A stretch of 32,708 nt of DNA from Sphingobacteriales bacterium (lineage in GTDB: Bacteria; Bacteroidota; Bacteroidia; Chitinophagales; Chitinophagaceae), in contig JAHEZE010000028.1 of assembly GCA_023251235.1 (NCBI GenBank), positions 1-32,708 on the forward strand, read 5' to 3'. The position numbers and the translations under genes were made by a program. Numbering within the stretch: the first letter of the stretch is position 1; each line of letters opens with the position of its first letter. The notes beneath the pieces were generated by a model that was not told the origin of the DNA, searched no databases, and saw only the letters and a list, made by a program, of their open reading frames with translations. Positions 25,135 to 32,265 of this stretch are shown here, one piece after another.

Positions 25135-26499
25135 ATGAAAAAAATTATTTCTCTTGGGTTGTTCATGTCTTTATTTACAGTGGTTCAGGCACAACCGGCT
25201 AAAGTAATAGCTGATAAAATTCTCGGTATAGTTGGCGACAAGATCATTCTGCATTCTGATATTCAGAATACCATTGCCGATGCCTTAAGAAATGGCGGCA
25301 CTGTTCCGGATAATGCTTCTTGTGTTGTTATGGAGCAGGCGCTGGTATCAAAAGTGTTGATGCTTCAGGCAATAAAAGATTCAATTCCCGTTACAGAGGA
25401 TGAAATAGAAGCTGACCTTGATAACAGGATACGCCGTTATATTAATATGTATGGTACGCAGGAAGCCCTGGAGGAAATAGCCGGGAAGAGTATTTACCAG
25501 ATAAAAGAAGATGCAAGAGAAACGGTGAAAGAACAGAAACTTGCCGAAGGCATGCAGAAAAAGATTGTGGAAAATGTACACATCACTCCCAATGAAGTGA
25601 AAGAAGTGTATAATAAAATTCCAAAAGACAGCCTTCCGTTTTTTGAATCAGAATTAGAAATTGGACAAATTGTTTTTTATCCCAAAGCCAATCGTGATCT
25701 GGAAAGATATGTGATGGATGAGCTGATGAATTATAAAAAACAGGTAGAGTCGAAACTTGCCACTTTTGAGCAGCTGGCAAAACGTTATTCCGATGATCCG
25801 GGAAGTAAGGAACGTGGCGGAGAATACCAGGTAAACCGGAATGAAAAAACATGGGATCCTAATTTTCTTGCCGCCTGTTTCCGGTTAAAAAAAGAAGGAG
25901 ATATGATTGGTCCTGTAAAATCTAAATTTGGCTATCATCTTATTCAGCTGGTACAACGGGTCGGAGACGATTTAGTAATCCGGCATATACTTCGTATCCC
26001 GACTATTACCGATATAGAAGTCAGGCAAACAATTGCAAAAGCTGATTCAATAAGAGCTAAAGTTCTATCCGGGCTGATGAGTTTTGGAGCGGCTGCCACA
26101 AGATATGGCGAAGATGAACAGCAAAAATTTGCCGGTCCTTATTTTCTTGGCAGAGACGGAGCTCCATATGTAACCATTGACCAGTTGGATAAAGATCTTG
26201 TAGCCATGCTGAGTACTCTTAAGCCAGGTGAATATTCCCAGCCTGTTGTCTATGACCAGGATGGCAAAAAAGCCGTTCGGGTTGTTTATTATAAATCCCG
26301 TACGGAGCCACATCGCCTGAACATGAAAGATGATTTCAGCCGTATTTCTCAAATGGCGCTGGATGAAAAAAAGGCGAAGGCCCTTGATAAATGGCTTACT
26401 AATAAAATCCCCACTTATTACATCATGATTGATGATGAATTAAAAAGCTGCGGGCAATTAAGCAAATGGGCAAAAAATTCTTCCGAAAAAGCATTTTAA
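25135..26499 (+). CDS. periplasmic parvulin-type peptidyl-prolyl isomerase, SurA-like
   Basis: A 454-residue exported chaperone/isomerase. The signal peptide is MKKIISLGLFMSLFTVVQA. A SurA-type N-terminal helical region follows (ILGIVGDKIILHSDI, about 30-165), then two PpiC rotamase domains. The first has SELEIGQIVFYP, FEQLAKRYSDDPGSKERGGE and the FGYHLIQL end (about 170-275). The second has LVIRHILRIP, GAAATRYGEDE and a Pro-Gly segment (about 280-380). Such proteins assist outer-membrane protein folding. About 146 bases of repeat-rich DNA separate it from infB, so it probably has its own promoter. A TAnnTTTG-like box lies at 25108. Confidence 0.92.
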   Translation: MKKIISLGLFMSLFTVVQAQPAKVIADKILGIVGDKIILHSDIQNTIADALRNGGTVPDNASCVVMEQALVSKVLMLQAIKDSIPVTEDEIEADLDNRIRRYINMYGTQEALEEIAGKSIYQIKEDARETVKEQKLAEGMQKKIVENVHITPNEVKEVYNKIPKDSLPFFESELEIGQIVFYPKANRDLERYVMDELMNYKKQVESKLATFEQLAKRYSDDPGSKERGGEYQVNRNEKTWDPNFLAACFRLKKEGDMIGPVKSKFGYHLIQLVQRVGDDLVIRHILRIPTITDIEVRQTIAKADSIRAKVLSGLMSFGAAATRYGEDEQQKFAGPYFLGRDGAPYVTIDQLDKDLVAMLSTLKPGEYSQPVVYDQDGKKAVRVVYYKSRTEPHRLNMKDDFSRISQMALDEKKAKALDKWLTNKIPTYYIMIDDELKSCGQLSKWAKNSSEKAF

Positions 26500-26567
26500 T
26501 TCAGCCGTAAACTGTATGAATTAATAACGAATGATCACTTTACCAGGATTAATTAGGATTCAACCCT

Positions 26568-26575
26568 TAACTTTG
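26568..26575 (+). promoter_or_regulatory. putative -7 box of the purF-like gene
   Basis: TAACTTTG, followed by CGCC, matches the Bacteroidota -7 consensus TAnnTTTG. A good -33 TTTG is not present at normal spacing; TTTA at 26539-26542 is too far. Transcription would start near 26582, putting the palindromic element at 26581 in the leader. Confidence 0.45.
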
Positions 26576-26580
26576 CGCCT

Positions 26581-26607
26581 TGCCTGCCGAAGCCTTTGGC
26601 GTAGGCA
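26581..26607. repeat. imperfect palindromic element in the purF leader
   Basis: TGCCTGCCGAAGCC followed by TTTGGCGTAGGCA, with TGCCT/AGGCA at its ends and GCC/GGC inside. It shares its left end, TGCCTGCCG, with the palindromes at 19498 and 27771. The string is familiar as an interspersed Bacteroidota repeat. It ends 21 bases before the gene start. Confidence 0.6.
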
Positions 26608-26628
26608 CGGCTTCCTACTTGCATAATA

Positions 26629-28497
26629 ATGAGTGATCCCATCAAACATGAATGTGGCCTTGCTTTTATCCGTTTACGAAAGCCCTTTTCGCATTATCAC
26701 CAAAAATATGGTACCGTTTTATGGGGATTAAATAAGCTGTATCTCCTTATGGAGAAACAACATAACCGCGGACAGGATGGCGCCGGCATTGCAACAGTAA
26801 AATTAGACGTTGAACCGGGATACCCGTTTATGAATCGTTTGCGTACAAATGTTACGCAGGCCATTGCAGATATTTTTCAGCAAGTAGGAAAAGAAATTGA
26901 AGAACTGGAAAAATATCATCCCGGAATAAAAAATCATCCCGGTCTAATGAAAGGACATGTGAGTTTTCTTGGTGAATTATTATTGGGCCATTTACGGTAT
27001 GGTACGCAGGGAAAAAACAAACTGGAGTACTGCCATCCGTTTATCAACCGCGATACAATTCCTGTACGCAACCTGGCATTGGCCGGAAATTTTAATATTG
27101 TCAACTCTGATGAACTCTTAGCTCTTGCAGGTAAAGAACCACATGAAACAACCCGCTTCAGTGATCTTGCTGCGATGATAGAGTTGATGCACACTTTTCT
27201 TTGCAGGGAAGATGAAGAATCACCTCAGAAAATGGATATTAAAAAGGTTTTGAAAAAGGCTTTGCCTTTATTTGATGGAGGTTTTCATGTGGGAGGAATG
27301 ACGGGCAATGGAATTGGTTTTGTTTTCAGAGATGCACACGGCATTCGTCCTTCTTACTATTATATTGATGATGAAGTGGTGGTTGCTGCATCTGAAAGAG
27401 CCGCTATCAGAACATCTTTTAATGTGAATGAAAATGAAGTGAAAGAATTGATGCCCGGGCAGGCATTGATTGTGGATGAAACCGGTGTAATTGAAATTGC
27501 ACAGATCCTTGAACCAAAAGAAAGAAAAGCCTGCAGCTTTGAACGCATTTATTTTTCCCGGGGCAGCGACGAAAAAATTTATAAAGAAAGAAAAGCTCTG
27601 GGTTATAATTTAAGCGAACCGGTACTTAACGCTATTGATCATGATTTAAAAAACACTATCTTTTCTTTTATTCCCAATACGGCGGAAACAGCTTTTTACG
27701 GAATGGTAAAAGGAATGGAAAATTATCTGAACAAAGTAAAATTTGAGAGAATACTAAGCTGGGGAAAAGACCTGCCTGCCGGACAGGCAGGATATGATGA
27801 AGAGAAGCTACGGGAGATGATCAATCGCCGCATCCGTATTGAAAAGATTGCCATCAAAGATGTAAAGATGCGGACTTTCATTACTGAAGACGCCGGAAGA
27901 AGTGAAATGGTACAGCATGTGTATGATATTACTTATGGTACAGTAAGAAAAGGATTGGATACACTGGTGGTAATTGATGATTCTATTGTAAGAGGAACAA
28001 CACTAAGAGAAAGTATTATAAAGATGCTGGCAAGGCTGGAGCCTAAGAAGATTATTATTATTTCATCATCACCACAAATACGCTACCCTGATTGTTATGG
28101 CATTGACATGAGCAAGATGGGAGAGTTTATTGCATTTCAGGCAGTAGCGGCTTTATTAAAAGAAAGAGAGAAAGAAGAGTGTCTGCAGGAGTTGTACAAT
28201 CATTGCAAAGAACTGCAACGCAGTAACCAGCTACATACAGAAAATGTAGTAAAGCGTATTTACAAAATGTTTACTATTGATGAGATCACCAATAAAATAG
28301 CCCAGTTGGTAACTCCACCCGATCTGCAAATTCCTGTACAGGTTATTTATCAGACAATTGAAAATCTACATACTGCCTGCCCCAATAATCTTGGAGATTG
28401 GTACTTCACCGGCAACTACCCAACCCCCGGTGGCAACAAAGTAGTGAACAAAGCTTTTATGAATTATGTAGAAGGAAAGAATGTGAGAGGCTACTAA
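26629..28497 (+). CDS. purF: amidophosphoribosyltransferase (PurF), Bacteroidota-type
   Basis: It makes 5-phosphoribosylamine from PRPP and glutamine, the first step of purine synthesis. The class II glutaminase domain contains HNRGQDGAG, LLGHLRYGTQG and GNFNIVN. The PRTase domain carries the PRPP loop VVIDDSIVRGTT (447-458). The nucleophile is probably Cys9 in KHECGLAF, so an eight-residue leader must be removed; a propeptide cut before Cys is known for Bacillus subtilis PurF. At 622 residues it is much longer than the roughly 500 of Escherichia coli, as in other Bacteroidota. Residues 382-388 (LPAGQAG) are encoded by a palindromic repeat between the two domains' cores. A second, standard-length PurF may exist elsewhere in the genome, so its precise role is less sure than its family. 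Confidence 0.85.
   Translation: MSDPIKHECGLAFIRLRKPFSHYHQKYGTVLWGLNKLYLLMEKQHNRGQDGAGIATVKLDVEPGYPFMNRLRTNVTQAIADIFQQVGKEIEELEKYHPGIKNHPGLMKGHVSFLGELLLGHLRYGTQGKNKLEYCHPFINRDTIPVRNLALAGNFNIVNSDELLALAGKEPHETTRFSDLAAMIELMHTFLCREDEESPQKMDIKKVLKKALPLFDGGFHVGGMTGNGIGFVFRDAHGIRPSYYYIDDEVVVAASERAAIRTSFNVNENEVKELMPGQALIVDETGVIEIAQILEPKERKACSFERIYFSRGSDEKIYKERKALGYNLSEPVLNAIDHDLKNTIFSFIPNTAETAFYGMVKGMENYLNKVKFERILSWGKDLPAGQAGYDEEKLREMINRRIRIEKIAIKDVKMRTFITEDAGRSEMVQHVYDITYGTVRKGLDTLVVIDDSIVRGTTLRESIIKMLARLEPKKIIIISSSPQIRYPDCYGIDMSKMGEFIAFQAVAALLKEREKEECLQELYNHCKELQRSNQLHTENVVKRIYKMFTIDEITNKIAQLVTPPDLQIPVQVIYQTIENLHTACPNNLGDWYFTGNYPTPGGNKVVNKAFMNYVEGKNVRGY
27771..27791. repeat. palindromic repeat inside the purF-like gene
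   Basis: CCTGCCTG, centre CCGGA, CAGGCAGG: an 8-bp perfect stem, read in frame as LPAGQAG. It is a near-copy of the 20-nt palindrome at 19498-19517. Confidence 0.85.
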
Positions 28498-28581
28498 TTA
28501 AAATTCCAAAATTCAAATCTCAACTTTAAATTCCTGATCAAATAAACATTTATTTGTAATTTTATTAAAACAATCTCCGGT

Positions 28582-29079
28582 TTGAAAACTCTTTTACTCA
28601 TTCGTCATGCCAAAAGTAACTGGGATGATCCTGGGCTGAGTGATTTTGAAAGACCACTCAATGAACGGGGAAAAAAGGATGCTCCTAAAATGGCTGACCG
28701 CCTTCATGAAAGAGGAATAAAAATAGATGCATTTATTTCCAGCCCGGCTAAACGGGCAAAAAAGACTGCGGAACAATTTGCAAAGCGGTATAAAAAAGAG
28801 GAGAATGAAATTATTCTAAAGACAGAACTTTACATGGCAGGAGAAAATAATTTTTATGAAGCAATTGAAAAGCTTGATGACGACTATGACTGCATTGCTA
28901 TATTTTCTCATAATCCCGGTTTAACAGAATTTGCAAATAGTCTTACCGAAGCCAACACTGATAATATTCCTACCTCAGGCATATTTGCTGTATCCATTGA
29001 TACAAAGAAGTGGAGCAAACTCAGGGAAGCAAGAAAGAATTTTTTATTCTTCGATTATCCCAAAGCTGGAGTTGAGTGA
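28582..29079 (+). CDS. SixA-like histidine phosphatase
   Basis: A 165-residue protein of the histidine phosphatase superfamily. The phospho-acceptor motif is LIRHAKSNW (His9), with R58 in SSPAKRAKKTA and the second catalytic His110 in FSHNPG. DFERPLNERGKKDAP is typical of the SixA group, which removes phosphate from phosphohistidine in signalling proteins. The substrate here is unknown. The start is a TTG at 28582; it begins MKTLLLIRHAK, exactly where homologues begin, and there is no nearby ATG. It follows purF by 84 bases, with a weak AT-rich hairpin between them. Confidence 0.88.
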   Translation: MKTLLLIRHAKSNWDDPGLSDFERPLNERGKKDAPKMADRLHERGIKIDAFISSPAKRAKKTAEQFAKRYKKEENEIILKTELYMAGENNFYEAIEKLDDDYDCIAIFSHNPGLTEFANSLTEANTDNIPTSGIFAVSIDTKKWSKLREARKNFLFFDYPKAGVE

Positions 29080-29247
29080 TTTTTTTTACACTAACAAGCA
29101 GGTTTATTTCCACCCGGAAAAGATTTACGGTAAATTGTTTATAAATACCGGGAAATATATTTCACCAGGCTGAAGTTAACAGCAAAGAAAAGGTTGGTGC
29201 CAAGAACAGCAATATGAGCTTTTAAAGTGGAAGTCAGATCAGTTGGT

Positions 29248-30318
29248 TTAATAATCGATACAATAGTTAAACGAATGAGCTTCGTTCAAAGTTTGAAGCA
29301 AAGAAAAATCTTTCTGGTTTAAGCAAAAAGCAATTCGTTTACCGGAAAGATAACTGGCCAGGTATTCCTGTTCGGGTTGTCCCGGAGTAGGAATCAAAAT
29401 ACTTTTCTTTTTCATTTTTGCAATATCCATCACAGTACTATAGCCGGTTCTGCTTATTACAAATTCCGCTTTTTTCATTTCTTTGTTCAATATTTTTGAA
29501 GGAAGATGATTATGAAAGCGGATGTTGTTGGTAGATGGAATTATATTCTCAGCAGAAGGCAATCCTCTTACGATAGTGGCGGTTCCGTTATAATGAGCTA
29601 TTTCCCCGATAATTTTTTCCTCCAACAAAGTTCGATGGGGTTCGGGGCCGGAAAGAATGATCAACAGATGATCTTTTTTTTCTTCTGCCTCTGTTTCTTC
29701 TCCATAGGAGTCCTTACGGACAAATCTCGATAAGGGGCCAATGTATTTTACGGGGATATCCGGAAGTTTTTCAGGATGCGATAATTCCCCGGCAAGATTG
29801 TCTTCATTTTCATCATCAGGAACCCAGCATTCATTAAAATGATTGATGAATTTGTAGTTCCATTGCCGTAAAATTTTTTCGCTCCATTTACCGAAGGGAC
29901 TTTTGATCGTAAGCTGGTGAGCAATAAAAACAGAAAAAATTTTATCGTGGTATAAACCATAACGGTTATCAGAAATCACCCCATCAAATCCATATTTGCT
30001 TACCTGTGCTTTCAGCCAGTTGTTTTCATCTTTTATTGCCCGAAGAATTTTCGGGACCTGCAACAAAATTTTACCCGCTACACCGGATGCCGAATAACGA
30101 ATACGATATCCTTTCAATGGTATAAAAGGAAGATTGGGGAATTCTTCCCTCAGTAGTTTTTCCTGTGCTTTTTCTCCTGCAAGCCAAACAGTACAATTAA
30201 TCGCAATTAGTTCTTTAATGATTGGAATGCAGCGGGTAGCATGACCCAAACCCCAGTCGAGAGGAGCAATAAGCAGCTTTTTGCCTGTAAAGCGGGTCAT
30301 GTTAATTTTCGATATCAT
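29248..30318 (-). CDS. GT28-type glycosyltransferase
   Basis: A 356-residue cytoplasmic glycosyltransferase of the GT-B fold, like MurG or the UDP-glycosyltransferases. The N-terminal motif LLIAPLDWGLGHATRCIPI has the nucleotide-sugar family's Gly-rich loop. Near the C terminus ISRTGYSTVMDIA and PTPGQPEQEYLA form the GT28 donor site, as in EFVxRxGxxT and PxxxxxxQxxNA of relatives. A second ATG, seven codons in at 30300, also gives a plausible start. Acceptor and sugar are unknown; the surrounding genes give no hint of a polysaccharide cluster. It is divergent from the small lipoprotein gene, with about 53 bases between starts. Confidence 0.82.
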   Translation of the reverse strand: MISKINMTRFTGKKLLIAPLDWGLGHATRCIPIIKELIAINCTVWLAGEKAQEKLLREEFPNLPFIPLKGYRIRYSASGVAGKILLQVPKILRAIKDENNWLKAQVSKYGFDGVISDNRYGLYHDKIFSVFIAHQLTIKSPFGKWSEKILRQWNYKFINHFNECWVPDDENEDNLAGELSHPEKLPDIPVKYIGPLSRFVRKDSYGEETEAEEKKDHLLIILSGPEPHRTLLEEKIIGEIAHYNGTATIVRGLPSAENIIPSTNNIRFHNHLPSKILNKEMKKAEFVISRTGYSTVMDIAKMKKKSILIPTPGQPEQEYLASYLSGKRIAFCLNQKDFSLLQTLNEAHSFNYCIDY

Positions 30319-30371
30319 TTTTCAATAACATAATAAATTGCCCGTAAAATAGTTTAATTTGAAATCCATTT

Positions 30372-30512
30372 ATGTTCAGAAAATATAAAATATTATTTGT
30401 GTTGTTTTTAGCCGGCATGTTAGCCATGGGTTGTCAAAAGAACTTTTATACCAGCAAAGCTAAGAACAGCGATTGTGGCTGCCCGAATAAAAAAGGAATG
30501 GTTGGTTATTAA
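30372..30512 (+). CDS. 46-residue putative lipoprotein
   Basis: An ATG-started ORF of 46 codons, too short for usual cut-offs. The N terminus is MFRKYKILFVLFLAGMLAMG, followed by Cys21. That is a type II signal peptide with a somewhat imperfect lipobox (AMGC; Ala at -3, Gly at -1). The mature peptide of about 26 residues ends CGCPNKKGMVGY. CGCP and GMVGY-like endings occur in other tiny Bacteroidota lipoproteins I have seen, but function is unknown. It is probably anchored in a membrane facing the periplasm. It lies 12 bases before the 80-residue ORF and may share its transcript. Confidence 0.6.
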   Translation: MFRKYKILFVLFLAGMLAMGCQKNFYTSKAKNSDCGCPNKKGMVGY

Positions 30513-30524
30513 CTTTACAGGACG

Positions 30525-30767
30525 ATGAAGAACCAGAACCGAAATATTATGATGCTGCTGAAAATCGAGTTCCTGACCGAACAGAAAGTTGAACAGGAAG
30601 TGGAGCAGCTTAATGAAATCCTTCTTAAAACCGAAACACCGGATAATTTTTGCATCGTCCACGAATTGGCACAACGCATCAGCATTACCCGCAAAAGAAA
30701 AAAACTGTTGGATGTTTTTCGACAATCTGAGCTAAAAGCGTTCTGGTTTTTGATAAATAAAAACTGA
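30525..30767 (+). CDS. 80-residue hypothetical protein
   Basis: A short, charged protein (MKNQNRNIMMLLKIEFLTEQ at the start; acidic VEQEVEQLNEILLKTE in the middle; basic SITRKRKKLLDVFRQSE near the end). The whole is predicted to be mostly helical, with no signal peptide. Met9 or Met10 could also be the start. It follows the small lipoprotein by 12 bases on the same strand. A longer minus-strand ORF overlaps it, but has no homology-like features. Function unknown. Confidence 0.5.
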   Translation: MKNQNRNIMMLLKIEFLTEQKVEQEVEQLNEILLKTETPDNFCIVHELAQRISITRKRKKLLDVFRQSELKAFWFLINKN

Positions 30768-30923
30768 ATCCGGATATTTTCATCTGCAATAATTTCACAA
30801 GCCGGATTTAAAATGGAGCCAGTCTCATGGAGTTCATTACAAAAATTATTTTTGAAATCTTTTATCGTACTTCATCTGATTTCATATTTAGTTTTTATAA
30901 AGTAAGCAAGAAATAAAAAATCA

Positions 30924-31421
30924 TTATTCTAACTGTGGCTCCACATATTTTTCATCCCGAGGCTTCAGGCGATTGCGAATAATGAGGCGGGCGCAGGTAT
31001 TCCAGCGAAGGATAGCATCATCATTTCCGGCAGGACGGATGGCCTCAGCTTTTTCATAATGATCCATTGCATCACTCAACCATTCATAGGTAATAAAACT
31101 GCCGTCAGGTATGTTTTTGCCCAATAAAGATTTCCCTTTCCGTTCGCAGATAATACCGCTGTAATATTGACGTTCATATTCGCCGGAAAGCCGGTGCAAC
31201 AATTTTTTTGCCTCATTTACGTCTGCGGGGGAAGGTGCGTTGAACTCATCGGTAATTGCCAGCAACATGATAACAATCGCTTTACTGTTTTTCGGGTCAA
31301 CTTCCAGTATATCAAGACAAATACTTTCTGCCAGCTTCGGCTCATTCAACAAGCGGTATCGCTCTGCTTTTTCAAGTGCCTCAGGAATACTTTCTATTGA
31401 AATTTTTTTTAGTTGCAACAT
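30924..31421 (-). CDS. TPR-like hypothetical protein
   Basis: A 165-residue cytoplasmic helical protein. Residues 12-55 (ALEKAERYRLLNEPKLAESI and DPKNSKAIV) look like one to one-and-a-half tetratricopeptide repeats; residues 125-145 (AMDHYEKAEAIRPAGNDDA) look like another. TPR proteins act as binding scaffolds. The gene lies 97 bases downstream of sdhB on the same strand and could be co-transcribed with the sdh genes, or be independent. A specific partner cannot be inferred. Confidence 0.65.
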   Translation of the reverse strand: MLQLKKISIESIPEALEKAERYRLLNEPKLAESICLDILEVDPKNSKAIVIMLLAITDEFNAPSPADVNEAKKLLHRLSGEYERQYYSGIICERKGKSLLGKNIPDGSFITYEWLSDAMDHYEKAEAIRPAGNDDAILRWNTCARLIIRNRLKPRDEKYVEPQLE

Positions 31422-31518
31422 GACTGAATAGTTTGAATAATTAAAAGAATTTTTCGAGGGCAGGAAAATTTTATTAGATGAAATTTACGATTTAGTCCCG
31501 ATAGTTATCCTGAGGAAT

Positions 31519-32265
31519 TCATTTCTTTCCTGAAAACATTCTAAAAATTCTTTTCAGCGGGTCATAAAACCTGTCAGCTACTCTTTCTTTTAGAGGGATA
31601 ATGGCATTATCAGTGATTTTTATTTCTTCAGGGCACACGTTTGTGCAGCATTTAGTGATATTACAAAAACCAATTCCTTCAGTTTTCTTCAAATCTTCCC
31701 GCCGGTCTTCCATATCCAGGGGATGCATTTCCAGAGCTGCAGTATACACAAAAAACCGGGGTCCGATGAATTCATCATGCAGGTGATGCTCCCTCAACAC
31801 ATGACATACATCCTGACATAAAAAACATTCAATACATTTTCTGAATTCCTGCACCCGGTCAATATCTTCCTGAAACATCCGCCAGGTTCCATCGGCTGCG
31901 TCCGGTGGCCGCGGTTTGAATTTTTTTATTTTTTTCTTTACCCTGAAATTCCATGAAACATCCGTAACTAAATCTTTTATATGTGGGAAGGCTTTCATGG
32001 GTTGTATAGTCACGGGCTTGTCAACGGGAAGATCACTCAACCTTGTCATACACATCAGTTTCGGCATACCATTAATCTCGGCAGAACAGGAACCGCATTT
32101 CCCCGCCTTGCAATTCCATCGCACAGCCAGGTCATTGGCTTCTGTTGCCTGTATCTGGTGCACAGCATCCAGCACTACCATTCCTTCTGCTACTTCAGTA
32201 GAATAAGATTCATACTTTCCTCCAGCAGAATCACCACGCCATATTTGAAAATTAACTATTGCCAT
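31519..32265 (-). CDS. sdhB: succinate dehydrogenase/fumarate reductase iron-sulfur subunit
   Basis: A 248-residue electron-transfer subunit that passes electrons between the flavoprotein and quinone at the inner membrane. The [2Fe-2S] ligands are C52, C57, C60 and C72 (CKAGKCGSC and MC). The two C-terminal clusters use C144, C147, C150, C154 (CIECFLCQDVC) and C201, C206 or C207, C211 (CNITKCCTNVCP). The CIECFLCQDVC form is like SdhB proteins of actinobacterial-type enzymes rather than the classical CIxCGxC form. It overlaps the sdhA stop by one base (TAATG), so translation is coupled. No membrane-anchor gene follows; it must lie upstream, beyond the window. Confidence 0.93.
   Translation of the reverse strand: MAIVNFQIWRGDSAGGKYESYSTEVAEGMVVLDAVHQIQATEANDLAVRWNCKAGKCGSCSAEINGMPKLMCMTRLSDLPVDKPVTIQPMKAFPHIKDLVTDVSWNFRVKKKIKKFKPRPPDAADGTWRMFQEDIDRVQEFRKCIECFLCQDVCHVLREHHLHDEFIGPRFFVYTAALEMHPLDMEDRREDLKKTEGIGFCNITKCCTNVCPEEIKITDNAIIPLKERVADRFYDPLKRIFRMFSGKK

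Noticed and set aside
30420-30725. 101-codon minus-strand ORF overlapping the small lipoprotein and the 80-residue gene
   Set aside because: It is antisense to two short plus-strand genes with better features (signal peptide, charged helical protein). Its translation shows no motif or balanced composition.
30827-30916. 29-codon plus-strand ORF (starts MEFITKIIFEIF), similar in style to the one at 4959
   Set aside because: A second frame overlaps it with an equally long ORF, and AT-rich DNA gives such reading frames by chance. No alignment with the other 29-mer holds up.
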